The notes below the pieces were generated by a model, which saw nothing but the letters and a program-made list of their open reading frames with translations, ran no database searches and was not told the origin of the DNA. DNA of 64,000 bases from Mesostigma viride (taxonomy: Eukaryota; Streptophyta; Mesostigmatophyceae; Mesostigmatales; Mesostigmataceae): contig RPFO01000578.1 of the NCBI GenBank assembly GCA_009746045.1, positions 190,915-254,914 on the forward strand. Reading direction: 5' to 3'. Shown here in pieces: positions 11,713 through 23,700 of this stretch (positions are counted from its first letter, which is position 1; each line of letters starts with the position of its first letter). The position numbers and the translations under genes are program-made.

Positions 11713-12240
11713 TCAGGACCGGGCGTGGAGAAGACCAGTCGGGGCGGGCCACTGGGGCGCGGCGCTCGGGGACATGCCGGAGCCGAATGGTCGCGCGCAC
11801 CAACCGGTGGTCAGAGCACACCGCGCGGGCGTGTTGAACACTCGGGTATCCAGAACCGAAGTGTACCTGGGCTGCCGTACCACCACGTAGTCCAGACAGG
11901 CCTGACGGTCATTAGGGCCCTGAAAAGTGACCAAGTCCTCTGAGGGACGTTCGAAGTGGCAGTTGACAGCAACCATCCCGCTGTCTCGCAAAAAGGCAGA
12001 AAACAGGGGGGTGTTGTCGTTAGCAGCCGTGCCGGCAGGCGCAAAGCGACTGCCAGCAGTGCCCACGGGGAGCGTGGCGTTGGCGTCGAGCAGCATAGCC
12101 AAGAAGTGGCGGGCCGGGGTGGCCCCCTCAAGGTTATGCAAGTCCTCGAAGAACTTCTGGCGTTCCAACTCAGGTAGACCACTATGGGGTGCGTAACCCA
12201 CCCCAACCGTGAGGTGGTGCTTAGACCGCCCCTCAACCAT
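11713..12240 (-). pseudogene. LINE endonuclease (APE-type) domain
   Basis: The protein has VGVGYAPHSG, ERQKFFEDL, LAMLLDANATLP and the family motif CLDYVVV. In an adjacent frame after about 11830 it continues with VCSDHRLVRATIRL, the SDH active-site block of exonuclease-endonuclease-phosphatase enzymes. The domain therefore needs one frameshift to be read through, and a stop follows before the RT segment. It nicks the target in intact LINEs; here it is a relic. Confidence 0.82.
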
Positions 12241-12329
12241 GAACCCTATAACCTAGCTACAGCGGCTACCCTTCCATCTCACTGTAAAGGAACTATTGTG
12301 GTTCAGAGAACCACGAAATCCCGGGGGAG

Positions 12330-12874
12330 CCCAGGGGGGCTTTCACAGTTTGTTTTTTTTTCCCGCCCCGCCAGTACACTTGGAGCTTCTCGGGGCTGGT
12401 CTTGTGGCGGATGTAGTCCGGCCACTGGTCGCGGCTTCGCTGCTGCTGGGCTGGTGTCAGGTCGTCGTCAAGCGACCAGGGGGGTGGCCTCCAGCTTCTT
12501 GCTGCGAGAGAGGAACCAAACTAGGGCTGTGATGTTGCTGAAGGTGAGCACCACTGGCGGGGGGCAGCCTTGTCCCGTGGATGGGGCAGGCGGTAGGCGC
12601 CCTGCAGCGCCGTTCCTTGCAGCACCATGCGTGCCAAGAGCTGGTTTCTGAGCTCGTCGAGAAGAGAGTCTGGGGTGTCTCCTGGCTGCATGTCAAAGCG
12701 CCTGAGGATGACCCGGCAGCGGCGGCGGTCGCGGTCAGCGGCCTCGCAGTGCTTGTCTTCCAGCTCCAGGAGCTTGGTGGCAATGGCGGTGGTGGTAGAG
12801 GTTGCCTGGCTCTTGAGCAGGTCAGCCCAGGAGGCGTGAGTCGAGGGGTCATCGCTGCAGTCAGCTGCGCACAC
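12330..12874 (-). pseudogene. LINE ORF1-like RNA-binding protein remnant
   Basis: A helical segment (KLLELEDKHCEAADRDRRRC) precedes VILRRFDMQPGDTPDSLLDE, an arrangement like the coiled coil plus RRM-type domain of L1-like ORF1 proteins. After a frame change near 12560 a segment reads VLTFSNITALVWFLSRSKK and then LTPAQQQRSRDQW, also typical of such ORF1 tails. The order ahead of an endonuclease on the same strand supports this. Frameshifts make it non-functional here. Confidence 0.6.
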
Positions 12875-12940
12875 AATGCTTCACATGTCCAACTCCATTC
12901 ATACTCCATCAGGCTTACGCCGGTTGTCTCTTGATGCATG

Positions 12941-13443
12941 TACGGTCACAGCTTCAAATGCACTGCAGGGAGGGAACCTGGTGTCATTATTGCCTGAATC
13001 CGCCTAACATAGTCCAAAACCCAGTGTGGCAATGTGCTCACTTTGGGGGGGATAACATTATGCTTGCTTTCGTAGCGCCGGGGCGAGTCACCCGGGCATA
13101 GCCACCCTAGCTGTCCTTCTCTACTGAGAATCGCTGCCCCATGATGGTTTGATTTCTAGATCTTTTTATGCGGGCATGTTCACATTACAAATTTTCAAAA
13201 AGGTCAGGTAGCTGTACAAGTTCAATATATGCCTTCAGTAAAGATAACAGAAGACATGCACATCCCAAAAAAGTCTCAAAAGAGCATGGATACCAGAACA
13301 AGACGACTGCAGTCCGCTGTTGTGTCGGAACATGAACAGTCCATGTCTCGCAGCAATGTAATGCAGCCTCTGGTAAGCAACCATGAGCACCATACACAGG
13401 AATGGTCGTGTTACCAGAGGGCGATCCAATAAGAAAAGGAAAA
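12941..13443. other. 3' flank of the host gene, no gene seen
   Basis: This stretch lies between the stop codon of the large minus-strand gene and the LINE. It is AT-rich near 13150-13250 and probably holds the 3' untranslated region and poly(A) site, but I cannot point to a definite signal. Confidence 0.35.
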
Positions 13444-14338
13444 CTAGTTCGGGTGCGGCGGGCAGACTGCGGCTAGTCCACCCATTTCTGCTCCCATTGC
13501 CTTGCCCAGGGCTACCTGGAGCAAGCAGAGCTTGACTGGCTTCACAAGGGTGAACACCCCATTACCAACCCCTTCTGTTTCCTGCTTCACGCGGCCTGGT
13601 ATTCGACCCGGAAGACGTGGCACGAGCAGCACTGGGCACAGGCCCGCCCCACCCACGTCCTCCGCTCCAGCAACCCTCAAAGGCCTGGGCCTCCAAGCTT
13701 CCCCGCTCCTGCTGGCGCCGCAAGCCCCGCCGCTGGCGCTGCTGGGTTGGGCTAGCGGCCATCCGTCCGGCATCGTCGCCTTTGTGCCACCACTGCAGCC
13801 GACATCACCACCGGTCTCTCTGGCACTGGCGCTGCCGGTAGGAGCCATTGCCCGGCATTCTGATAGCCGGTGCACGCACTCAAGCCCCGTCATGTCCTCA
13901 AGCTCCGCATCAACAACCACCGTGGTGAAGGCACTGCGACTTGTCGGAGAGCGGCGCCCGGCATGAACCATGGCAAGCGCATCCGCCCCCGTGCCGGTCG
14001 CCATAACGAGCATGCCCCAGGACTTGAGCAGCGCAACAAGAAACTCTCGGAGGGCCACGTTGGGCTGGATGACAAGGACCGCCGTGCCCTGTAGCACCCT
14101 GGGCACCAGCAGGGGGTCCCAGCACCAGGCTGCCCGTGAGAGGGGCTCGTGACAGGCCAGTGCCCATGTGTCAGTGGAGGGTCCTGAGGAGAGCGGTGAC
14201 CAGGGCTGTGTGACGCTGTCACCGGGCATTTCGCGCGCATTTATGGTAGAGACCTTGAGGATGAAGCTGAACACGGAGCCCTGCTCCTGAAGGGAGGTGG
14301 TGACTTTGAGGCCGCCCCCATATGCACGGCAACCATGA
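13444..14338 (-). CDS. Host kinase gene, exon 18 (residues 2409-2706): HATPase end, receiver
   Basis: 895 nt with the TAG stop. It starts [20 protein letters not shown], the end of HATPase_c, then SVFSFIL. The receiver domain follows: [40 protein letters not shown] (phospho-acceptor Asp at 2552) and FTLVKPVK (conserved Lys at 2675). The acidic pair that binds Mg is replaced by Gln-Pro, so phosphorylation is questionable. A (TTTG)n tract lies just upstream of the acceptor. Confidence 0.9.
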
Positions 14339-14701
14339 CTGCTTGGCCCATAGTTTGTATTATTGTTTGTTTGTTTGTTTGTTTGTTTGTTTGTTTGTTT
14401 GTTTGTTTGTTTGTTTGTTTGTTTGTTTGTTTGTTTGTTTGTTTGTTTGTTTGTTTGTTTGTTTGTTTGTTTGTTTGTTTGTTTGTTTGTTTGTTTGTTT
14501 GTTTGTTTGTTTGTTTGTTTGTTTGTTTGTTTGTTTGTTTGTTTGTTTGTTTGTGAGTGAGCGAGCGAGCGAGTGAGTGAGCGAGTGAGTGAGTGAGTGA
14601 GTGAGCGAGCGAGTGCGTGCGTGCATGAAGGTGTGAGTGAGTGAGTGAGTGCGTTAGCGAGCGAGCGAGCGAGCGAGAGCGAGAGCGAGAGCGAGAGCGA
14701 G

Positions 14702-14782
<81 letters not shown>

Positions 14783-17700
14783 GCGAGTGAGTGAGCGAGC
14801 GAGTGACATAGGCAAGTTGGGTCACAACAGCATCAACAATGTAGCGTAGTGTCATTAGAATACAATAAGAGGAGAGTGCTTGTGTCGGCGCAAATACCTC
14901 AAGATAAAAGAATATGGCCATGGCATCAAGGCAAGAGGACAAGAATGCAAACATCCTGAAGCGCATGCCAGAAATTATAATGTAGCAATGCCATAGATTC
15001 TTCTCAGAACCTACACCTGGGAAGACATAGGTTTCACCACAGTGCAGCAGGCTCACGGTGCACGTCATCCCTCATAGGCAACAGCTGGCATGACCCGCGG
15101 TGGGGTCACCCTATGTCGTACGCTAAAGCTACGTAGTATCAGCAGCTCTTGCCATGCATTCCAAGGTTACCCAAGAATAAGTTGGATCCCCATTAGTTAG
15201 TGCAGAGCTGGGGGCGCTGAGCCTCTGGCGGACCAATTGTGTACAACCTCCAACAAAACGCCTTCCACTATAGGGCAAACATGGGTGACTCTACGAGGTG
15301 AAAAGGCAGTGTCCCATTTTTGCACGCACTGTACATACAGTAGCAAGGCCATAATTATGCTTGCTCAGTGCACAGCTTTCGTTCCAGCGCTTGTGCTTCT
15401 AGATGCACGTTAGCATGTTCTTGTTCTTTTCTCGTAGGCTGCAGATACCATATTTATAACCCCCCCAAACCACAGCATTTTAGATACCACATTTTTATAT
15501 TATTTCTCCCTGAGGGCTAGGCCATGCATAAGAGATAGGCTTAGTGTCCACCACATCAAGATGGAAGCCCTCCCAGTCATATTTGGACCATACCAACTGC
15601 TGAGCTAAGGCCAGAACAGATGACCGTTGAGTGCCGAGAGGCAGATATGTTTCCAAACAATATCAAGATTTAGGGAAAAAAGTAAATTAATAAAAAAATA
15701 TCTCCACAAAAGTACATCTCTCCTTCCCTCTTCCCTTCCCACTCCGTCACCCAACATCCCAGCTTTACCCATTCTCTCCTCCCTCCTTTCTCCTCTCTCC
15801 TCCCTTCTCCCCCTTTCCCCATCCCTCTTTCTCCCTTCCCCCTTTCTCTTACCCCCTGTCCCCCTCTCCCTCTTTGCCCCACAGAAGCATCGCGCATACC
15901 AGAGCCCATCCGTGAGCAGTCCCGCAAAGCGGTTCCCTTGGATACCGCCGGTGGCGCCCTGCCCTGCGTCCCGCATGCTCGTGTCGGAGATGGACACGTG
16001 CAGGCGGAGCGCAGGCATACACCCTGGCTGCGGTTGCTGCTGCCCGAAGTCATCTGCTACCCCTCCACCTTCCTCTTCGACCACTGCAGGTTTGGCCTTG
16101 ACACTGGCCATCACATGGCCCTGCGCCGTGTACTCCACCGCGTTGCAGAACAGCAACCCCTGCACGTGCAAGCATGCATGCCGTGACGCCACGTCAGGTG
16201 GGTGTTGCAAGAGGACAACACAAGAGCCTCAGAGCCAGAGTACACTGCGTGGCGTGGCTCAGAACTCAAACCGTTGATCCCAGCAACACAAGCTTCGACA
16301 AATCTGAATGCAGGGAAAATGTACAGAATCAGGACGCGGACATGGAAACAGTGCGGCTGCTTTCATGCGGAACTGCCCACAACCAGCAATGGCTATTGCT
16401 ACCAATACCCAATCGCATGGCGAGATTGTACCACAGGTACGATCAGAGAGCTGTTGCAGACGGCAGGCAAGCAAAGGCAAGTCATAATTCAGGTGCGATC
16501 AAAGGCTGTACTGGCACGCGCAACCTGTTGTGCCCTTTCTCCTTTCCGCCCTACCAGCAGGTGCCGCAGGTGCCTCCGGTGCCCACGCACAAAGAGGGGG
16601 ACGCTCTTGAAATCCATCTTTAGAATCAGCTCCAGGCCCGCACGCGCTGCGTCCACTGCCACCATGTCCGCGGCCTCTTCCAGGCACTGGTACACGCTGA
16701 ACACCTCCTCTACATCATCCACAGAGGGAGGCGCGACCCCACTGCTGCCTCTTGGCCTGAGCCCCACCCCTGCGTCAGCTGCTCCTGGTGCTCCTGCCAC
16801 TGTCGAGGAGTCAGCCATGGTTCTCCCATCCGCCACGCCAGCGACACTCGTGAGACCTGTGGCAGACTGGATGCTGGGGCGGGCCCCAGCGGCACCAGGG
16901 CTTGGCACGCAGCTCCCTTGGGGGATCTCCCCACGGCCGGCGCGCGCGTCCGACAGCAGCACACCTGTGCTGGCGTCGTTGTCACTGCGGTTGCCAGCGT
17001 CGCTGACCAGACGTGCACGCGCATCTGCCAACTCACACACACGAATTATTGGCACGTGGGCATCACCATCCGTGAGCAGGGAACAGGATGGGATCCATAG
17101 TTATTGTGTGCATAGAGCAAGAAAAGAGGAAGCCAGCATGGCAAAGAGCCCTAAGGAACACTGAGCCTTGACTCCCAGGAAAACCCGCAGGAGAGAGAAA
17201 ACGAGCATCCCAGCAAAAATGAGCCGTATGCCACAAACTAGCAGCCAATATGGAACCAGACAGGTGCCCCAAAGCCTCCTCTCCCTCTCTCGCTTGAAAC
17301 CACAAAAACTTGTCGGTACCAACCCTGCCTGGCTGTGTCACAGCGGGCAAAGTTTGTGGGAGACTCAGGAGATATTGAAATATGAAATACATGTACAGGC
17401 ATTCTCCGCAGCTGTGAAGCAGATAAGCTTTTTTTAAAAAAAGTTGATGCCAAGACCAAACATTACTCATTTTAAACTTAAAAAGCCACCTATTGTCTGG
17501 CTGTCTTGTCTGCTCTTATTCTGCTGTCCAAAATTGTCTGGCTGTCTTGTCTGCTCTTATTCTGCTTTCCAAAAATGAAGTGCTTCTAACTGTGTTTCCA
17601 GCGTGTTTCTACTGCTTTTTTGGTCCCATTCCCCTCACCGCGCTCCACCAGGTCCAGCATGGCTGCGTTGGATGTGACCGCGGCGAGCAGAAGATCAGCA

Positions 17701-20700
17701 CCCCTTGATACGGCCGCATCGTTGTTGCGGGCGCAGGTGGACAAGGATGTTGCACCCACAAGAGGGGGGCGCCCTGCTGCTGCTGACGTGCTGCCAGGTG
17801 ACCAGCCTTCGGGTTCAGGAGCCACTGTCGTGGTCGCGGGCGTTGCGGCTCCACCCCATGCGAGCCGCTCCTCCAGCACGGTGACCAAAGAGCTGCGGGT
17901 GGTGCGCAAGGTACTGTGAACAGCAGACAAACCAAACAGATCCCAGTACATTGAACATAAGCAGGAATGGATTTGAGGCAACAGAGGATGAAGCCTGAGT
18001 AAATTATAGAATAAAAGCAGATGGTTAGGCAAACGAAGGACGGAGGGAGAGGGAAAAAGGCTTTTGAACAATTTAAAGGTTGGGAAACGTGAGAGCGCCC
18101 GGGTATGCCTCACCCACAGACCCTGCGCGCACCTTTGATTCAGGCTCTTTCTGGGGTGACCCGAATTCCTTCCCGTTGTGGATGCATGATGAGCAAGACA
18201 CACTTGGCTGCATAGTGGAAGGATATCCGCCCACCCATTTATCCGTCCCCCCTCCATAGGGATGTAAAAGGGTGATAATAAAGAAAAGCCTTCCCACGCT
18301 CGCAGCCAAACACTGGCTTTACCTTGACCTTGCATCTGGCAGAAACAGGGTTGAATCTGCTGAGCTGCCATGTAACCTGAAGGCAGCTCGAGTCCATGTA
18401 CCCAAATTCCTTGCAAGAATGCAGTCAGCAAAATGGGAGACTGATGACAACTACGTTGTGTTCAAAACCATTCATACATGGCCATAGTGGAAGCATGCAC
18501 CTGCTTGTTTCCCCTGCTTGTTTCCCCTGCTTGCTTCCCCTGCTTGCTTCCCCTGCTTGATTCCCCTGCTTGATTCCCCTGTGTGCTCTCTACGTGGGCA
18601 CCACACGACACAGCAAAACCTGCGAACACCATAGGCACCCAGACGCGATCCAACCAGAGGCACTGTGGAGCACATGTATCTATGACACAGGCCGTGACAT
18701 TACAGGCACTTGCCTTAGAAAGGCATCACGGCATAAATCACAAAACATGATGAAACTTAAACACTGCATAGCTCACGTCATGACCCCCTGCATCAGCACA
18801 GCCGACAGCAGAGCCTTCTCCTGCTGGGCCTCCCTGGCCCGTGCTTGCCAATGCGCCAGCTGGCATGCTCGGTCGTGCGCCTCGTCCTTCAAGCGCAGGT
18901 AGACCAGCCGGTTGTCAAATAAGGAGGCCAGCAGGGTCGCCAAAAAGGACACCTCCTGCACACGAGGGCAGGGCAGAAGGGGGGACGACGCCAGCAATTG
19001 GTCGGGGGGGGGTTGCATTAGGCATGTCGTGCTGCCAAGTAAATATAGAAATAGTTTACCTATTCTTCGATCAAGTAGGACAAAATAGACTGTGATTAAC
19101 TCCTTAAGTTTCAACAGTAGATTGACTAGACATTAAATCTCTGTCTCTCAGCACACACACAAGACAAGTTTGTAATGCCATGGCTGTGCACAAGGGATCA
19201 CTTAAAAGGTGTTCCCCGTATCCTTGGCATTGCTTTCCCGCATACTCCCCCCCCTCCCCACCTGCTACCATATTAGACAACACCCAGCACAGTGTCCGTA
19301 TACTACTAACGGAGAAAGTCGTGTGCCTACGCCGCCAATCTGGTACAATATGGCGCTTTTGCGGTTTTGCAAACTGCATCCACATTGGCCATCCAGACAG
19401 GGACAAAATCGACAACTAGGGCCCAGCGGCTAGAGAACCAAAGCAATATATGCTGCATACCAGGTTACATTGGCAGCTCACTTAGGTGGGCCGCCGCCCA
19501 ATCACGATAGGTCGGCCAAACTAAGCTTGGCTGGCCGGCCCGCCTACCTATTTATGGCCCACTATGGTGAGTTTGAAGAAATGGACTGGCCCATATATCT
19601 GACTCTCATGGCCCACCTACATGATTAGTGGCCCACCAGCGGCCCACCTAAGCGAGCTGCCACTCTAAAGCCCAGGCAACCATTGGGAAGCCAGGGAATG
19701 CAACCCAAAAGATGCATTCACGCAGGTATACAATGTGGTACAGTGGTGGGGCATCCATTATCCGTCACCGGCAAAGCAGGCCCCACGGTGTGATGGCATG
19801 AGCACATGGGGCTGGCGATTCCCCAGCAACCCTCCAACGTGCTGCGATCTAGGTGAAGCTATTGCTATAGTGAGCAGCCTGGTCAAAGACTATTTCCATA
19901 GCTTTAGACCAGAAAGCCTCTCACAGTATCAAAACCACGTCTTCCTTCTCGTCCCAACAGAGCACATGGCGCCCTGTGCTCGTGCCACGACAGCGTGAAC
20001 AGTCAAGGCATGACTAGTGAAGCTTGTGTACAATGCCCTCCCCCCCAGGGAAAAGAACATCCCTCTACACCCCAGCATAGGGATGCCAAGCACACGGACT
20101 GTGAGTGCAGCATCCATCGCTGTCGCATCACTCACGTCATGCGAGTCCTCGGACCGCACGTCCTCGAACTCCACGTAAAGAGCCCCCATCGGGTGTGTTT
20201 CGTGGGGCAGCCGCAGCGCCACGCAGGTCCAGGCAGCGCCCCGGAGGCAACCATGCGAGGGTGTGCTGGTGCCCGCCTGGCCGTGGTCGGACAGCCGCTC
20301 TGCCATGTCCTGGGTGTCCACAGACGACCCCCAAAGGAGCATGCTCTGAAGGAGCGCAAGCTGCATTGTACAACAGGGTCAAGAGAAACCGGTGTAATGC
20401 ACAGGAAGCAGGGCGCATACAGACTTCAATCCAATCCAAAGGGCAAGAGAAGGAGAAAGCATCCGATACAAGTGACGATATCAGCCAAGGAAAAAGGTAC
20501 AATACCACCTCCGATGAATTAAAATATCTATTAAGTGCTGCATTAAGAAATCTCGTTTTTGCACACACTATAAGGGTTGATGCCATGGTCACATTTATAG
20601 GAATAATTGAAAGCCCTTCCAAGGCAGCATGCCTAGACATATAAATTAAAGACCTACGAAAGAAAATCTGAGTTTGGCTACCTAAGATAAAGGTACCATT

Positions 20701-23700
20701 AATAACCCATTAGGGAGTTGGTTGAGCATTGGCACAATTTCGTGAACATGGCCATGGTAAATAAGTTCAAATGAGAAATAGGAATGAGACACGGCATTTG
20801 ACGTTGGAGCCGTGCTAAACACGCAGTTGGGTCTGATCATACCCATTTGGGGGCCATTAGCAGGCCATTTACGCACATATGACAAATTTACTTTAGAGAT
20901 GCTGGATACTACATTCAAAAAGCACAAACCTTTCACTTAAGGAGCGCCAGTTTCTGCAGTTTCTCGGTGTAATTTTCACAAGCAATATTCGCTTACTTGT
21001 GTTGCAAATTGTCTGGCAGCTGCGCAATAAAGAAACTACCAACCCCATTCACCGGCTGCTGCATGTCTAGGTCAACTAAGGCCTCATCCATGAGCCCACT
21101 GCAGTCTTGGCTGCTCTCGGGTAGCCTGCCGTAATGCTGCGTCACATACCGTCTGAGATACATGTCCATAATAAATAGGCATTATGTTCCAAATGACGTC
21201 AGATACGTTGCTGACGCGGCCCATGTTGTCCTAACATCTATATAAATCGAACTTCGTGACCGTTGGTCGCCTAATTAGGGGAGTATTCGCGATAATTAGG
21301 CAGTGAATCGTGGCTGAAAAATCAGGCATTTGCTCGTACTCCGGAGATCTCCGGAGATCTCTTTGGCTTAACCCGTGTTTTTTAAATTAGAACGCGATAT
21401 ATCGCGTTGTAAGCTTTTTTTAGAACGCGTATAGCACCTAAGGAAAAAAATTTTTTCATGGTCATGTATATACTTTCCTGAAAGCCCATAAATCAAAGGA
21501 TTTTTTGAGCTACTCAGACCTACAAAATGCTGATTCATTAGAGAGATACACTGGTTTGAATACAGGGGGGTCTGACCATGACCGCGATTTCTTGACCCTA
21601 GGTCACAAGTCATGTGCTTATTCACAAATGGTTCATGAAAAAAATCGGATTTCTCTGAAAATAGTTTCTTATAATGGGCGAGAACGAACGCCGCAATCGA
21701 AGTGTTCCTGACGGCGGCAAAGATTACGTGGTACGCTCTTGGGGTTCCAGTTTCGCTGGCATGGCCGGCGACTAGGGCCGTTTTTAGCGGATGATAATCA
21801 GTTTGGATTTTGTGACTGGGTGATTAGTTACGGGCAGTTTTCGTTGTTGTTCAGGCGGTTAAAAAGGTCGTATTTATAAGGCCTTTTAATTTTGTATGCT
21901 GGCCTGAAACTGCCTTTGATTGGCGACTAGTGTAGTTAAAAGTTCTGACTCGAATCATTTTGCTGACATTTCGTAGTTGCCGGTCTGACATTAGTTGTGT
22001 CAGTAAGGCTGGGATTTTTTTAGGGGCGTTGCCATGTAGCGTGTTGTGTCGTCTTTTTAGGGACCTTGCGAGGAAGGGGAAGGTCTTTTTTCTTGCATGA
22101 CGCTGGGCACGCGTTGGCCGAGGCTATGGTGATGCAAGGAATGCCGACGCCTCCCCGGCCTTGTGCCCGCTCGGGCGCAGGGCTTAATTAAATTAACAGA
22201 CGGGCGGCAGCCCCTGAGCTTCCGGTTTCACGGAAGTCACAGCGGCTGCCAAGTGTCCGGACTGATTCTCACTTTGCTACTGGGTCCGGATGGTTGGGAA
22301 TCTGCGCAGGAGGTTGGGCTGCGCTAGTGCAATATTCAGATCGAATATGAAGGGGAAGATCTGCTTGTCGAAACGGAAGGGCTGGCCTGCGTGGCAGCCT
22401 TGTACCTGAGGATGCTTGCGCTTCGGGTTAAGGTTCTGTGACGTTGGCTGGCCTGCCTTGGGCTGGTTCGTACCTGGGGATGCTTGCGCTCCGGGTTGGA
22501 CTAGTTGAGGTCGTGGCGATAATTTTAATAAATTTAAAAATATTTTCACTCACACCGTTGTTTGGCGCGCGGTCTCGGCGCTGGGGGTGAGGGCTGATAT
22601 GCGGCCTTGATTATATGCCTAACGGTAAATCTGTTAGCATGGTAGGTGCGGGGGTGTGCCCCCTGTCAAGGACGATGCTCTCCTAAAGGGGTCGTGGCGA
22701 AATATAGTGAGAAACGAAACTTGGGGTTTCGGTAATTGCTTGATCGCTGTGTCTTCTGCTTTGTCTTCGCAACAACAACAACTCCTGTTGCCGATCAGAG
22801 GGGAGGCCTTCTTTGGGGTCGGTGGCGGGCCCTGCAAAGGGTCAATTCGCGGAATGTGGTTACCTATAACAGTGCATCAATGCATCCACAGCTGCTGGTG
22901 TTAAAACGGGGTCCATTGCGGCAGGGCATTCTCGATGGACACGCGGTCCTGGGAGAGAGGGGAGCGGCTTTGAGTCAGCCAGGCGTGGGGGAGTTGGGGA
23001 TTCGCAAACTTTGCTCGGAGAACTGCAAATGGCAGGGGACGCCATTTTGCTGTCCATTTTAAGCGACCACTTAATGTTTTCAATAAGAAGTTGGTGGAGT
23101 GGGAGCAATGGATACACGAATCGGATTTCTCTGAAAATAGTTTCTTATAATGGGCGAGAACGAACGCCGCAATCGAAGTGTTCCTGACGGCGGCAAAGAT
23201 TACGTGGCACGCTCTTGGGGTTCCAGTTTCGCTGGCATGGCCGGCGACTAGGGCCGTTTTTAGCGGATGATAATCAGTTTGGATTTTGTAACTGGGTGAT
23301 TAGTTACGGGCAGTTTTCGTTGTTGTTCAGGCGGTTAAAAAGGTCGTATTTATAAGGACTTTTAATTTTGTATGCTGGCCTGAAACTGCCTTTGATTGGC
23401 GACTAGTGTAGTTAAAAGTTCTGACTCGAATCATTTTGCTGACATTTCGTAGTTGCCGGTCTGACATTAGTTGTGTCAGTAAGGCTGGGATTTTTTTAGG
23501 GGCGTTGCCATGTAGCGTGTTGTGTCGTCTTTTTAGGGACCTTGCGAGGAAGGGGAAGGTCTTTTTTCTTGCCCACCCACCCTCCCTGTGTTTTGTTGTC
23601 TTGGGGATTCGCAAACTTTGCTCGGAGAACTGCAAATGGCAGGGGACGCCATTTTGCTGTCCATTTTAAGCGACCACTTAATGTTTTCAATAAGAAGTTG

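Larger units (their letters stand above)
10317..12940 (-). mobile_element. LINE (non-LTR retrotransposon), RT core deleted
   Basis: On the minus strand the order is an ORF1-like protein (12874 to about 12330), an endonuclease domain (12240 to about 11713), the N-terminal part of RT (11708 to about 10860), and then directly the post-RT region (10857-10317). The YADD-containing palm that should lie between the last two is absent. It sits just beyond the 3' end of the large host gene, on the same strand. Confidence 0.88.
14339..15899 (-). other. Intron 17 of the host gene, rich in simple repeats
   Basis: GTATGC to GCAG. It holds a (TTTG)n tract, GAGC/GAGT repeats, a (GA)n tract and a pyrimidine-rich stretch (plus strand) around 15715-15865. 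The (CAAA)n side, on the sense strand, is almost next to the 3' splice site, so there is no normal polypyrimidine tract there. Confidence 0.85.
16160..20135 (-). other. Introns 13-16 of the host gene (between exons 13-17)
   Basis: The introns are 16160-16554, 17025-17638, 17914-18776 and 18956-20135. All have GT and AG ends. A short TTCCCCTGCTTG-type tandem repeat is at 18500-18580. The longest, 18956-20135, holds the MITE-like element at 19471. No other gene is seen. Confidence 0.8.

Noticed and set aside
14241-15068. KQTN/VCLF repeat proteins
   Set aside because: Artefact of (TTTG)n and (GA)n repeats.
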